From Haemaphysalis longicornis (Eukaryota; Arthropoda; Arachnida; Ixodida; Ixodidae): 64,000 nt of DNA. This document shows positions 1 through 10,833 of this stretch, piece after piece (the stretch's first letter is position 1; each line of letters begins with the position of its first letter). The stretch lies in NCBI GenBank assembly GCA_013339765.2, contig CM023454.1, forward strand, positions 144,621,211 to 144,685,210, given 5' to 3'. The position numbers were made by a program, and so were the translations under genes. The notes beneath the pieces are model-generated. The model worked only from the letters and a program-made list of their open reading frames with translations. It was not told the origin of the DNA and searched no databases.

Positions 1-1570
1 GTCGTTCTCGTAGCCGTGCGAGGAGGGCGCCTCCGTCTGGTGCCCTATGGAGCCGCTCGACGTGATTGAGAGCTCGCTGTAGGGTGCGCAGTCCGAGGAG
101 CCAGGCACCGGCTTAAGCAAGAGTTCCCGCTCATTGCGACAATCGGGGCAAACCTAGAGCGGTCCCAAGTGCATTTCCGTGTTCGATCTTGAGTTTCCTC
201 AAACGCGTTGGCTTGACGGTGACAAGGGGCATAGCGTAGAGGACTGCGGAGCACAGCATCGCATCGTAAATTCGTAGTGCCCAAGTGTGTTCCACCGGAG
301 CTGTGAGCCGTGTACTTCGTATGGGGGAATTCGATACCGTGTTCTGGGGTTGGGGTGGAATATCATAGCTTCTGACTTGGTAGTACAAATTCGTAGTCCT
401 ATTGCCGTAATATACTCCGAAATCGCATCCAGCGCTCTTTGAAGAGATTTGCCGATTTGGCTGCTCTGATGCTTCGGTCCCCGGGTCCACAGTACAACAC
501 CGCCAGCATAAACGGAAATGCATACGCTGTGTTCTAGGTCTGTTGGAATGCTGTCAGGTAGCGAGAGGTTGAAGAGCAGCGGACTAAGCACTGCACCTTG
601 GGGCACTCCGGCACTGACACCTCTTGGACTGCTGAGGACGTTGCCCACACGAACTTTGAACTGGCGACTAGACAAGATAGCCCGTATGTAGTTCCACAAT
701 CTTCCAATGACGTTGATGCGGTCAAGCGCCGCCTCAATGGTTGGGTGTGACAGGCGGTCAAAGGAAGACTCAATATCCACCAAAACCAGAAAAGCCACTT
801 CTTCCATATGTTGGGCCTCTTCCAGTGCAGGATACAACATCAGTGATACTGTCGGCAGTGCAGTGGAGTTGACAAAATCCGGTCTACTGTTCGGCAATAG
901 CTTCACGGGTTCGGACGATCCACTCTAGGCGAGATAGAAGGATCATCTCAAAAACCTACCCGCAGCCGAAGTTAAGGACACAGGTCTATACGAGCTGGAT
1001 GTGGTTGGTGGTTTTTTACGTTTCAGGAGTGGGACAACAAGGGCAAGGAGCCAGAAAATTGGCAGTACCCCCGAGTGCCAGACGATATTCCTCTGCAGGG
1101 CATTCCTAAGCTCGTGCATTGAAAGGTCTTCGTGGCAGAGCGCTGAAATCTGGGAACCATACGGTCCTAATGGCAGTTTTTTTTCTCAGCGCGTGGGGTA
1201 GAGGCTGCTGCGAGGATGCTAGGGGTGGTTAAGCCAACCTACCTGCAAGCAGTTCCACGAGTTCCTCTGTAGTAATACCCTCTCTAATGGCAACGGCAAG
1301 CACTGGCTGTCGTGGAGTCGCTGGCTGCAGTAGTCCATGCAGCAATCTCCAGGCCTGTCTAGGTTGTCGTTTGGTTTCTAATGACTGGCAGATGGACTCC
1401 CAACTAGATCGTCGGCGTTGCTTGGAGTGACGACGGCAGGCAGCATCCAGTCTGTTGTACAATGTCCAGTGGGCAGCAGAGTTTGTGCGCATAGCTTGTC
1501 GCTCCGCACGTCGACGGGCTGTCCGAAGGTTAAGAAGCTTCATATCCGGTATGGGCTGTGCGAAGTTCAC
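1..1570 (-). pseudogene. LINE ORF2, linker and reverse transcriptase
   Basis: Remains of the RT that would copy the element RNA at a nicked chromosomal site. The basic endonuclease-RT linker (1570-1229) is followed by an RT N-terminal stretch reading ...YRPVSLTSAAGRF in another frame (about 1200-960). The palm lies at 906-199: motif A reads VDIESSFD near 777, motif B GVPQGAVLSP near 606. The catalytic box reads YAGG near 510 where LINEs have [FY]ADD, so both active-site aspartates are lost. An ALGLPR segment near 145, typical of the region after the RT in this LINE group, lies in yet another frame. At least three frame changes are visible. The protein cannot be functional. Confidence 0.85.
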
Positions 1571-2434
1571 CCAGTAAGGGACCGAAGCTGCGGTGGCACG
1601 CCGGCGAGTTGTCCGAGAAAATCTTCTTCCTTATCCATGTTTTTGGTCAGTTGTCTGAACAGTGGCCACTTGAAGACCATAACAGTGCGAGCATTAGACT
1701 GCTCGGCCTCATATGGAGTGAGCAAGATGGGGTGGTGGTCGTATCCCCATTTGTAAGCTGCGGTAGACCACGAGTAATTGCAACACTCCGATACAAGAGA
1801 GAGGTCGAGACATGTTGAGCGGCGCATACCGCGACGGACAAAGGTGGGTGCCCCGGTTTTCAGAAGCAGCAGCCTAGCTGTGTTGATGGCTTCCAGCAGT
1901 TCCTTGCCGCGGCGTGTAGAGGATAGGCTGCCCCAGGCATGGTGGTGCGCATATAAAGTCTCCCAAGATCACAGAGTCACGCCCCAACTTGGACCTCAAG
2001 AAAATGAGTGATGTAGCGTCCCATGCCTTTCCTGGTCTCACATAAACACACGCAATAGAGGTGTCCGTACGCTCTTGACGAACTGTGATTGCAGCACACT
2101 CCGTGCTAGCACAGGTAACACCTGAAATGTCAACAGCACAGTGGGCCAGCGCAGCCCGTACATATAGCACTACGCGTGACTTTCCAGACGGGTGTGTTGG
2201 GTTATTAAAGTGTTCACTGACACATACACTGATCGTGCACGCGGTGGCACTGTGACAGGCCACATACCCTGGAAGACGACAGGTCCCTGGGCGGGTGTAC
2301 GCCTCCTGCAATGCAAACCACATCGAATTGTTCCCGAATGAGGCGTTACACAAGGTCGGCGTGGCGGGGTTTAAGGAACGTACATTCCATTGGAGAATAC
2401 GGGGACGCCATCGTCTATTGCGGTCTCTGGCCAT
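1571..2434 (-). pseudogene. LINE ORF2, apurinic-type endonuclease domain
   Basis: N-terminal endonuclease that nicks the target DNA for target-primed reverse transcription. It begins at about 2434 with LQWNVRSL (the family's N-terminal QWN motif), then QEAYTRPG (catalytic Glu region), VYVRPG, and VILGDF near 1970, where the conserved Asn after GDF is replaced by Ile. The C-terminal DHHPI motif, equivalent to SDHxP, is near 1740 in a different frame. The frame break after the GDF motif inactivates it. It lies directly upstream of the RT remnant, as in all endonuclease-bearing LINEs. Confidence 0.8.
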
Positions 2435-4540
2435 GATGCACTGACTAAGAAGGACCTTGGAGCACCACAGGTGCAGTAGGAAGAGCTAGAATGTTGAAAA
2501 GAGCTTGCTTGGCTGCTAAGGCTGCCATAGCAATATGATAAGCCGGCGCGTCTGGCTCGCAGGGTGGACACAATGGCCTGAACAGCAGTCAGAAGAGCCT
2601 GAATCGCTGGGTCGCGCCTGTCGTGCACTTCACTGGTTCCACGGAGATCCGTTGAAGCCACGCGTTGACGTGCATTAGTGGTGCACATCGCCGGCTGGGT
2701 GCTCTACTTTTCGGCATTGATAGACTGCTGTTTAAGGATCCTGCGTTGCTTCGCGGCATCAGCATAGCTTCTCATTTGCCTGTTACTTGCTGGTGCAATC
2801 ATGGGCTGTTTTGCAGCTTCCGCTGCCCGAATCTTTGCACGCACTGCCAGCCTAGACTCCTCCTCTGTTGACTGCAATAGTGCCGTTGCCACTGAACGTT
2901 CCTGCTGCCAACGAGGGCACCGCGGGTTGTCCACACCGTGTTTCCCACCACAGTTATGGCAGTGGGGGAAGCAGCTGAACAGGACGCGCGCTCGTGGCCA
3001 CTACCGCCGCTCCGAGAGCACCTCGACCGACCTCGGCAGCACGAAGTCACGTGTTCCAGGCGTCCACAACGGCGGCATTGCACGGGGCGGTGCCGGCACG
3101 GTCTCACTTCTAGCAGGAGCCTGAAGAGGTATATAGTAGGGGGCGGGGTCGGGCCCTGGAAGTACAGCAGTATGGAGCGCTCTGCCCTCTTGTCTACTGC
3201 AGCCACAGGTACGGAGGACTCCAGTCCTTCCAAGATCTGGGGCACTTGTAGTTTTGGATCAACATCGTACACGAACCCGCGGCTCACGTTCGGGTCTGCA
3301 GGTGGCCTTGCTGTCACCGGTATACCAAAGATATGTGCGGTCGCTTAAAGTGTGGCCAGACAATTGGCATTGGCAGCATCGGCCGCAACAATGTTTCGGC
3401 GGGTGTTAAGACGGACCTCTACTACACCAGGTATGCTTGACAGTTCCCGAGCGATGGCCGCTCTTGAGAAGGCTGGGGAGCTCGTACCTCTGTCTGTTGG
3501 GCGAAAGAGTGCAGTCCCTATGTTGTGAGCCGTCTGAAAAGTTGGAGCCCGAGCGCGTTGCCGACAGTTGCGTGAATAGTTCTGTTTTTCTCTGCCATTG
3601 TTCACTAATCCAGCCGCTTTAGATACTTCCATAGTGGCCGCAGTGCTGGGCAAAGCAGAAGTGGCAGTGGGAACGACGCTAGCCGACAACGAGCTTTGAA
3701 CGCGTCTGTCTGCAGCGCCACACGAAGCCAGGGGCGTGGAGTAGCGTCGCAGGGGATGCGCTGCGAAGGGGATGCTCTGTTCAGCCGCGCCGTGGCTGTC
3801 AGTGGTGGCTGGCAAGAGGCACGCTCTTCGCGAGCTGGCTCCGCTGGCTCGTGCCCGCAACAGTTTCAACTGGCAGGAGAGGAGGAAACATTTCCTGTGA
3901 GGCCAGAGTGTCGTGCGGGGATACCACAGTTGACCATAGGCGCCGTGGCCTGGATTGTCTACAACTGGCGCGTGCGCTTGGGACGTGTCTTGATGCGCGG
4001 AGGGGAGGGAGGTGGTGCTGGCCAGTTAGAAATGTCCACGTCGCTGACGTCGTCACCGGTCCCACATATGTCACCCCCAGCCTTGCCGCTGCTATCCCTC
4101 GTGCGCTTGCGTAGCTGAGTCAGATTCATTTCTTCTACAAAATCCTCTTCCTGGGTATTATGAGGCTTCGAAATGGGCGTATCAGTAGTTGAGGTGTTCA
4201 CGGACGCAGTCGTACCTCCGAGGGTATGTTTCACGGACGGCGACTGTTGGGGCGGCGAGGCAAGTGCGCTGCAGGTAGGGGTGTCTGGAAGCCAGCCACG
4301 AGTAGGAATCCTCCATGGTGATAGGCCCGCAACAAGCCCGCTGCACGTTCCTGTTCCGTGAGAATGCGGTCACAGGACTGGACGAGTAGCTGGAGGCTGC
4401 GTGAGCAGGTGTAGTTGCTGGAGCGCCGATGTCCGATTCGGCCTGGTGGCTCCATGCTGGGTAGAATCCAGCGACTGGAGCCACCAAAAGGCTTGCCGCA
4501 CACGCAGCAGGGTTGCGGCTGTGTTCGCAACTCGGGCAGG
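2371..4540 (-). pseudogene. LINE ORF1 (gag-like, zinc knuckles), broken
   Basis: ORF1 encodes the nucleic-acid-binding protein that packages LINE RNA. The clearest part is 3317-2799, which reads VSRGFVYDVDP and then cysteine clusters beginning CRRCGRLEHVTSCC, matching the zinc-knuckle arrangement of I/R1-group ORF1 proteins. A serine/alanine-rich N-terminal part lies in fragments up to about 4540, including CPSC and CCVCGKPFG pieces. Several frames are needed to follow it, so it is dead. The boundary with ORF2 near 2440 is close, as usual for these bicistronic elements. The start codon cannot be assigned. Confidence 0.7.
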
Positions 4541-4698
4541 TTGAGTAAAGCTTCACAAAAGCAGGACAGAGAGCGGAGCTGCGGGAGACACTTACGAATA
4601 CTTTGCCGTCACGAGCGAATTCGCCTAGAGGAAAAATTTGTCGGGGAGACGAAAGGGGCAGGTGGGAAAGGGACAACGTGTGAAGGGCAAACCGCATA

Positions 4699-5764
4699 AT
4701 GTCGAGAAAGCAAGGCAGGAAGCACTAGAAGAGGCTGAGAGGGCTGAAACAGAGAGAGAAATATTTTAAAAGACAACTTCAGTTGGAGCGAGAGAAAGCA
4801 GGGCGAGAAAAGAAAGCCCGCCAGGCAGGGGCCGAAAGGGAGCGAGAGAAAGCGGAGCGAAAAGAGAAAGCACGCAACGATGAAAGTGAGAAATTAAAAA
4901 CAGAAATCGAGGTACTGCGTTTGGAGATAGACTTTGCGTCAGCCGATAGGAGCATAAGAGAAGAAAATAACGGCGTATGCCTCAACCCGAGCAAGCTCCT
5001 TGTGGCATTTGACGACAAAAAGGATGATCTCGACGCTTACATTCGTCGGTTCCGAAGGAATAGCCAGAAGCCAAAATTGGCCGGAAGACCAAGTGTCCAC
5101 TGCTCTAAGCACCCGTTTAGGCGGCGAAGCACTGAGTGTGTTTGGGAGATTGACCTCAGAGGACGCCGCTGATGACGGCAAGGTCAATGCCGCGCTGTTG
5201 AAAAGGTTTCGCTTCACAGCAAATAGCTTCGGAGAGAAAATCAGAAGTGAAACGCCCGCAGATGGCGAAACCACCACAAAATTTGCGGCTTGCCTGAGCC
5301 ACTATTTCGACCGCTGGACAGAGCTATCCGAAATAGGAAAGAGTAGGCGTCACTTCGGGAGCTGCTGATAAAAGAGCCATTTCTGAATGGGTGTCACCCA
5401 AGTCTTTCTCTGTATTTGAAAGAAAGAAGAGCGAAGTCTTTTGCCGAAATGCTGGAACTGGCTGACCAGTACCTTGAGGCGCAGAGCAGCACCAATCCAG
5501 AAAGATCAAAAAGAGAGAAACGAGAAGACTGGACGCATTCAGCCGGAGATAAAAACGGCCGGTCAGAAGCCCCCACCAAAGTGTTACCTGTGTAACAAGC
5601 TGGAGCACCACGCAAACATCTGCCGGAGCTATTTCACGAGAAACAACGCTCCAAAATGCCTAAAGTGCAGGCGCCACGATCCAAGGCAAACTTTTCAGGA
5701 GTTACAAAAAAGTGCTTCAAGTTTCGGGCGTCTACGCACCACCGAAGCAGCCAAAGCACGATGA
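4699..5764 (+). pseudogene. Gypsy gag: coiled coil, SCAN-like core, zinc knuckle
   Basis: Capsid/nucleocapsid precursor. After a short start at 4699 that is stopped nine codons in, 4769-4990 encodes a highly charged Glu/Lys/Arg-rich coiled-coil stretch. The region 5000-5368 encodes a capsid segment (LLKRFRFTANSFGEKIRSE, then FAACLSHYFDRW) resembling the SCAN-like gag core of many gypsy elements. A CCHC-type knuckle with spacing CX2CX4HX5C... lies at 5582-5623 (CYLCNKLEHHANIC), followed by a second CX2C. Three frames are used, so gag is broken by at least two indels. Confidence 0.8.
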
Positions 5765-6200
5765 TATCAGCGAAGGCTTTCTAGAACTCAAGAATGGAGA
5801 GAAAATCCCGGTCGTAAACACGGTTATTATGACGGGATCGGAGTTCCGAGGGGAGCGTATGCCCGTAGCTCAGATAAAGTTGGCCGATCAAGATGTTTCA
5901 GTTTTGCGTGTCAGGAGATGCAGCACAGTGATCGTGCAAAAAGACCTGGTACGAGATGAAGATCTCACCGGGGAGACTAGCCCTGTGTATTTAGCGGACG
6001 GCACCTTTCTGGAAGTTTCCCGAGGCACAGATCGAGGTACAGACTTCTAACTACAGCGGAAAGGTAAACACCCTCTAAAGATGCATGAAGGACGCCTCTG
6101 CACGACTTCATTCTCGGCAACATCAACGGAGTGAGAGCCCCCGACGACCCCATAGCTTCACCGACCCAGGAAGAAATACTCCCTCACACGATCAAACAGC
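5712..6200 (+). pseudogene. Gypsy aspartic protease, active site lost
   Basis: Retropepsin-like domain that would process Gag-Pol. The segment LRVRRCSTVIVQKDLV near 5904-5950 aligns with the retropepsin loop where a D-T/S-G triad is expected; here the position reads RRC, so the catalytic Asp is gone. The flap-to-C-terminal part continues as LADGTFLEV, and FILGNINGV at 6107-6133 (another frame) matches the C-terminal ILG motif of this family. Linker sequence with no recognised domain fills 6140-6350 before the integrase. Confidence 0.7.
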
Positions 6201-6354
6201 AAGCTATGGACGAGTCAGCTATGGCACCCCGATGTCTCGGCCGAAGGCGAAGTCGTGGCCGTGGTAACACGAGCACAGTCGAAAAATAAGGCGCGACGCC
6301 TTCAGCCGTTAAGGACTCCTGCGCCGACGTCCGAACCACCTCAAGAGTGCAGTT

Positions 6355-7600
6355 ATGCCGAAGAACAAAAAGGAACACTCTTTAAAATCCTGCTTCGCAC
6401 AAATCGGCAAGGAGACGAAAAACTCGAAGAATAAGCATCAGATCGAGTTCAGCCTGGAAGATAACCTCCTTTACAGGCGATTCACCGAGAAGACCGATCG
6501 GGAGGTACGGAAACTTGTCGTCCCCATAGGCCACCGACAGACCGTCCTGAAAACGACCCACGACGGCATCATGGCTGGCCACTTGGGTTAAGAGAAAACG
6601 AAGGACCGGATACTGGAAGACTTTTCTGGCCGGGTATCACAGCAGACGTGAAGAGGTTCGTCGCTTCGTGCGACATTTGCCAACTAACGATTCCCAAGGG
6701 AAGAGTGCCACGAGTACCCCTGGGAAAGACGCCGGTTATAGAAACACCGTTCCACCGAGTTGCGATTTACATCGTCGGTCCCATCCACCCACCGTCGAAG
6801 GCGGGAAACCGATCATCCTCACGCTGACGGACTGTGCAACCCGGTACCCGGATGCCATTGCACTGCCAATCATCGAGACAGAACGCGTCGCCGAAACGCT
6901 AGTCGAGATGTTTTCTCGCGTGGGAGTCCCAAAGAGGTGTTGAGTGACAGGGGAACCAACTTCACATCCGAACTCATGAAGAGACCATGTGCTGCTCTCA
7001 GTTCGCCAACTCCACACTAGCCCATACCACCCGATGGCAAACGGGATGGTTGAAAAGTTCAATGGAACCTTAAAACTCATGTTGAAGCGGATATGCGTGG
7101 AGAAACCCCGGGACTGAGATCGCTACCTAGCTCCACTGCTCTTCGCGTACAGAGAAGTGCCGCAAGCAAGCCTCGGATTCCCTCCCTTCGTGCTACTGTA
7201 CGGCCGCCACATCCGAGGTCCCCTGTCCATCCTAAAGGGGATGTGGAGTAATGAAAGTCTGGATGAGGAGACCAAAACTACGTATCAACATGTTCTCGAC
7301 CTTCGTAACGGGCTGGAAGAAACCTGTCGCGTAGCGCACGAAATACTTGAGAAGGCACGTGCCCGTTATGCAAAGTTGTACAACCGAAAGGCGAGGAATC
7401 AACGATTCCAGACCGGACACAAGGTCTTAGTCCTGCTCCCGACAGATAAGAACAAGCTCCTTCTCCACTGGAAAGGACCATTCGAGGTGAAAGAAAGAAA
7501 AGGGGAAGCTGATTACGTCATCGAGACACCCAGTGGGCCCAAAATGTTTCACACCAACCGGTTGAAGAAGTACAAAGAAAGGAAACCGAACCCCGAAAAG
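6355..7600 (+). pseudogene. Gypsy integrase (HHCC, DDE core, GPY-type C-terminus)
   Basis: Enzyme that inserts the retrotransposon cDNA. The HHCC zinc-binding domain runs from DGIMAGHLG (6560-6590) to CDIC (6669-6680). In the DDE core the first catalytic Asp is replaced by Tyr (codon 6768-6770); the second Asp (SDRGTNF, codon 6946-6948) and the Glu (VEKFNGTLK, codon 7052-7054) remain. The C-terminal part carries PQASLGFPPFVLLYGRH, then WKGPFEVKE and YVIETPSGPK, a GPF/Y-type module at about 7460-7560. Stops and frame changes at 6590-7157 disable the core. It sits before the RT, the opposite of ordinary gypsy elements. Confidence 0.85.
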
Positions 7601-7639
7601 ACCATGTGCAACCCGATATGCCGAGTGTCTCAACCGAGT

Positions 7640-8509
7640 GAAGAGAGCGGCATACCGGTTCCGGACTTTGTTGAGACGGAAGGCATCGCTGAAGTCAAAC
7701 TTTCTCCAAACCTTACAAAAACGCAAAAAGGGCAAATTGAGGTAGAACTGACCCAACATACTAAGACTTTCTCGAACGTTCCGGGAAAAACTAATTTGGC
7801 GGGATGCCACCTGGAGCTCACCTACCGACTCCCCGGTTCACGTAAAACAATACCCACTGCCGTTCGCTACGGTGGAGAGCATGGAGAAGGAAGTACAGGA
7901 CATGAAGGCCCTGGAAATCATTGAAGAATCGGTGTCCCCGTATGAATCCCCGGTGTTGCTGGTGAAAAAGCCCGACCGCACCAATCGGTTCGTCGTAGAC
8001 TTCCAAACTCAACAACATACTAGTCGCCGATTCAGAACCAATGCCCCGAGCTGATGCCGTATTTGCGGCAGCAGGCGGGAAAAAGTACTTTTCCAAATGA
8101 GACTTTGTAAACGGGTACTGGCACATTCCTCTTTCGGAGGAGTCCAAACCCAAGACTGCCTTTTCCACAACGTCGGCACTTTATCAGTTCCGTTGCATGC
8201 CGTTCGGAATCAGAACCGCTCCCGCCGTCTTCGCGAAGCTGATGCGACGAATCGTCAACGGTGTTCCCGGTGTTAATCATTACTACAACGACATGTTAAT
8301 TGCAAGCAGCACGTGGGAAGAGCACGTTGCATCACTCCGAGAACTTTTCAGCAGAATTGAGGCAGCCGGACTGACCGTACGCCCAAGCAAGTGTGAGTTC
8401 GGGGCAACAGAGGTCGACTTCCTCGGGCATCGAATTGGACAAGGAGAACTAACACCGCAGGAAAAGAATCTGGAAAGATCCATACAGCGCCGTCACCAAA
8501 AACAAAACG
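7640..8509 (+). pseudogene. Gypsy reverse transcriptase, YxDD mutated
   Basis: The RT begins in the same open frame that ends the integrase. N-terminal motifs LSPNLTKTQKGQIE and, after a shift, SPYESPVLLVKKPDRTNRF are clear at 7700-8010. A TGA at 8098-8100 interrupts the motif-A region (FSK*DFVNGYW). Fingers/palm continue with FRCMPFGIRTAPAVF near 8190-8230. The catalytic box at 8281-8292 reads YYND instead of YxDD, so one metal-binding Asp is lost. The thumb reads FLGHRIGQGELTPQEK and then runs into the hairpin insertion at 8510. Confidence 0.85.
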
Positions 8510-8600
8510 GCAAGTTCGCGCATTCCTCGGCCCAACCGGGCCGAGGAATGCGCGAACTTGCGCATTCCTGTTCGCGAACTTGCGCGAACTTGCGCATCTG
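8510..8600. repeat. Perfect 24-bp inverted repeat with 4-base loop inside pol
   Basis: Arms at 8510-8533 and 8538-8561 are perfect reverse complements around a 4-base loop (aacc). The left arm is the coding sequence for the conserved RT-connection motif RQVRAFLGP read in one frame; the right arm is its inverted copy. Shorter direct copies of gcgaacttgcg follow at 8552, 8574 and just after. The downstream native sequence expected in this family (a tyrosine/arginine-rich stretch before the RNase H domain) is missing, so the insert looks like templated filler at a small deletion. Confidence 0.85.
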
Positions 8601-9107
8601 TCGAGCCGCAGATTTTTGTTTTCACCAAAAAAGGGGAAAACAAACATCGTCAAGTGGAGTACCGCTCAAGAAGAAGCCTTCCAAGAGCTCAAACGGCGCA
8701 TCTCTAGCCCTCCCATACTTGGACTCCCGGACTTCACTAAGACATTCGTGCTCCGCAGTGACGCCTCTCAAACCAGCCTCGGCGCCGTTCTCATGCAACG
8801 CTACGATAGCACGATTCACCCTACAGCATACGCCAGCAGGAAACTTGTGCCCCGAGAGGTCTCTTATAGCACTATTGAAAGAGAATGTCAAGCCCTTGTT
8901 TGGGGAGTCCAAAAGTTCAACGCGTACTTGTACGGTCGGCCGTTTATCGTGCAAAAAGACCACCAGCCACTCCGTTACATTCAGCGAGCTAAACAGCTGA
9001 ACAGTAGAGTCTTCCGCTGGAGTCTGCTTTTCCAGGAATTCCAGTTCACAGTCGAATATATAAAAGGGAGCGAAAATGTGGGAGCAGATTACCTAAGCAC
9101 AGTGTAA
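8580..9107 (+). pseudogene. Gypsy RNase H, C-terminus of the Gmr1-like pol
   Basis: RNase H removes template RNA during reverse transcription. The domain is open over about 170 codons: VKWSTAQEEAFQELKRR, FVLRSDASQTSLGAVLMQ (first Asp near 8760), AYASRKLVPRE, YSTIERECQALVWGVQKF, a DHQPL box, and a terminal GSENVGADYLS ending at the stop 9105-9107. This is the best-preserved part of the element. Pol ends here with no integrase after it, confirming the PR-IN-RT-RNase H order. Its reading frame is severed from the RT by the hairpin at 8510. Confidence 0.85.
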
Positions 9108-9752
9108 ACCCAGGTATACCTTTAATTGTATACCGCGAGTAGAATCTTTAGGTTGTATCGTCACAGGGTGGTGCCTGACCTTTACAATCGTGGCTTCTAT
9201 ATTGTACCGACCTTAAAAGTGTAATTAGTATTACTGATTGTATAGTACTTTTGCCGTGTATTGTTGGCGTCACTAGTGGTGTCATTCGTGAACTTTGCGG
9301 TTGAATGTTATTGTTTGTGAACAGCATATTACTTATGGTTCTGATGAGTTTCATTGTACCAGTGCATTGTATGTATTTCTGATTACTGACGTACACTCAT
9401 TGTATTTGAGCCTACGAGATCTCAGCACTGGAGCGCACGCTTTATTTTCACGAGTTTCGCACTTGTAATGACTACTGTCCAGACATACATTTATTATGGG
9501 CACTGGCTTGAATCGAATGCTAGAACTGTATTGTTCTTAAACTTATGAGTTGTCCCTAGGAAGAGTATTTGTTGAGAAATCTGTGCCAAACCGCTGTTCT
9601 GTACGCGAATTCTGTACCTGAAATTATTCTTATGTAGAACATTGGGCTGGACTTGATTTTGCGTTAGTAGGCACAGCGTTTTTTGTTCACTAAGTGTGCA
9701 CGACGCGTACGCACGACTTTGTGAGTTTTGGGAATATTATTGCATATATTCC
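9108..9752 (+). other. Untranslated 3' region of the Gmr1-like element
   Basis: AT-rich non-coding sequence between the pol stop and the polypurine tract. No domain, ORF of note or repeat was recognised. Its position makes it the 3' untranslated region of the retrotransposon. Confidence 0.5.
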
Positions 9753-9764
9753 GAAACTGGGGGG
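9753..9764 (+). other. Polypurine tract candidate
   Basis: The tract gaaactgggggg is purine-rich except for two bases, and the LTR-like sequence beginning TGTGTC starts at 9766, one base beyond it. This is where plus-strand priming for an LTR element is expected. Confidence 0.5.
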
Positions 9765-9765
9765 T

Positions 9766-10757
9766 TGTGTCATAAACTCAAGTGCACAACGTCTAAAAGT
9801 ACCTTATAACTTTTTTCATTTTATTGTACAGCACCTAATTTTTCTTGCGGTAGTTCGATTCATTCAGTTCGGCTCCGTTCGCCCTGAGACAATGCTGGAA
9901 CTTTCTGGAACGAAGAGGCGGTAACACGATCACTCGCCGGCTCGCCGGCAAGAAAACAACATAATTAAACCTCCGCCGCTCCGGTTTCGTCGAAGCTTCC
10001 AGCACTTTCGAGGATGTGCGCGTGGCCTTGCCTGTGCTAAAGCGCGCCGACGATTCTAGAAGGACGAAAGAGCGAAGTTATTCACTGACGGCGGCGGGCG
10101 CGTTCTGTGTCTGGCCCTCGCTCTCCGGGCTGGCGCAGTTATAAAAAGAGAAGCCACGCCTAAGCAAAGCAGCAACGTTGGAAGTCGTGATGTGACAACG
10201 GCACCTGAGAGTTTGTGCATCACACCATCGGCGACCCGCCCCCTGGAGGACTCCATCGTACTCCCAGGCACCGATTCACCATGAACGTCTCGGAAGGGCC
10301 TGGCCTACAGCGAAGCCACGCTGCGCAGGTGGCCGAATCGCCTCCGACAGTGGTGCATCGTCCGGCCCGGTCGGTGAATATTGTGGGACTCTGTCTCTCA
10401 TATGCATCTAACTGTTCGTTTTTTTCTTTTAGTTGACTTCTCCGCTTCGTAATACTCATTTGTTAACGCTCCTGTTTGTATCATCTTGCCTAATTTTAAC
10501 TGTTTCTTGCATTTGAATTCAATCTAAGTTGTCTCATTATCGATTCCTTACCTCGTTCTTGTGCTTGTATCTTGCCTGTCTAAATATAAGTCTTGGTGCT
10601 GTTTTTCGTTCAAGGCTCTTACTCTTTCTTGCCGCTCTGGTCGGCGAAAGCCGCACATCAGACGGCGACCCCCTTCTTCACCTGTGCTCTGTGTATTCGG
10701 TGGGGTTTGTTGGCTCTCTTGAGCCGACTCCCCATATCTTCTGACAGTGCACCCTAT
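9766..10757 (+). repeat. LTR-like repeat of the Gmr1-like element (copy 1)
   Basis: Non-coding, about 1 kb, starting TG after the polypurine tract. It has a TATA box (TATAAAAA at 10140-10147) as in a U3 promoter. A diverged, internally deleted copy lies at 23046-23645 with matching blocks: the 'cgattcat..gagacaa.gctggaactttc' part, the TATA region, 'catcacaccatcggcgaccc', and the terminal 'tcggtggggtttgttggctct' block ending in gcaccctat. The exact right end is uncertain because the two copies stay alike for about 10 bases past the possible terminal CA at 10747. Confidence 0.65.
10140..10147 (+). promoter_or_regulatory. TATA box of LTR-like repeat, copy 1
   Basis: TATAAAAA followed by gagaa is conserved in both LTR-like copies (also 23270-23277), in a position suited to the U3 promoter. 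Conservation between otherwise diverged copies supports function before decay. Confidence 0.5.
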
Positions 10758-10765
10758 TAAGGGAA

Positions 10766-10833
10766 ACGGGTGAGAGCTCCGCCACCACAACTTTTCAACG
10801 TATGATGTACACAGTTGTATTTGGCCATACGTT
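10766..10833 (+). pseudogene. Gypsy RT fragment, left part of an interrupted copy
   Basis: About 70 bases encode an RT palm segment, TTFQRMMYTVVFGHT, matching the APATFQRMM-type helix just before the catalytic box of gypsy RTs. It stops exactly at the LTR starting at 10834. The same reading frame resumes at 17955 with QTRLVSPDDVV, so the two parts were one RT before the 7.1-kb insertion. Everything upstream in this RT is missing: the Gmr1-associated LTR ends about 10 bases before it, so an earlier deletion or insertion removed the 5' part. Confidence 0.75.

Larger units (their letters stand above)
1..4690 (-). mobile_element. Degraded LINE (I/R1 group), 3' end beyond left edge
   Basis: A leftward non-LTR retrotransposon. 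In its own direction it shows a gag-like ORF1 (from about 4540 down to 2440), an endonuclease (2434-1571) and a reverse transcriptase (1570 to the edge). Every domain is broken by frameshifts or stops, so it is an old dead copy. The order ORF1, apurinic-type endonuclease, RT is that of I, R1 and Jockey-group LINEs. Its 5' end abuts, head to head, the gag start of the gypsy element at 4699. Any RNase H domain and the 3' end lie outside the window. Confidence 0.85.
4699..10757 (+). mobile_element. Gmr1-like Ty3/gypsy retrotransposon, dead
   Basis: A rightward LTR-retrotransposon remnant whose domains run gag, protease, integrase, reverse transcriptase, RNase H. Conventional gypsy elements have integrase last; integrase before RT is the hallmark of the Gmr1-like clade. 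One continuous frame (7157-7924) carries the integrase C-terminus and the start of the RT, so the order is native and not a collage of two copies. The 3' side has a polypurine tract and an LTR-like repeat at 9766-10757. No 5' LTR was found: gag starts directly against the LINE at 4690. Catalytic residues are lost in PR, IN and RT. Confidence 0.8.

Noticed and set aside
4783..5172. Host coiled-coil protein gene
   Set aside because: The charged stretch is followed by a SCAN-like gag core, zinc knuckle and protease remnants, so it is retrotransposon gag.
7157..7924. IN-RT order as an artefact of two tandem conventional gypsy copies
   Set aside because: The junction is a single open frame with the expected linker and no LTR or gag between the domains.
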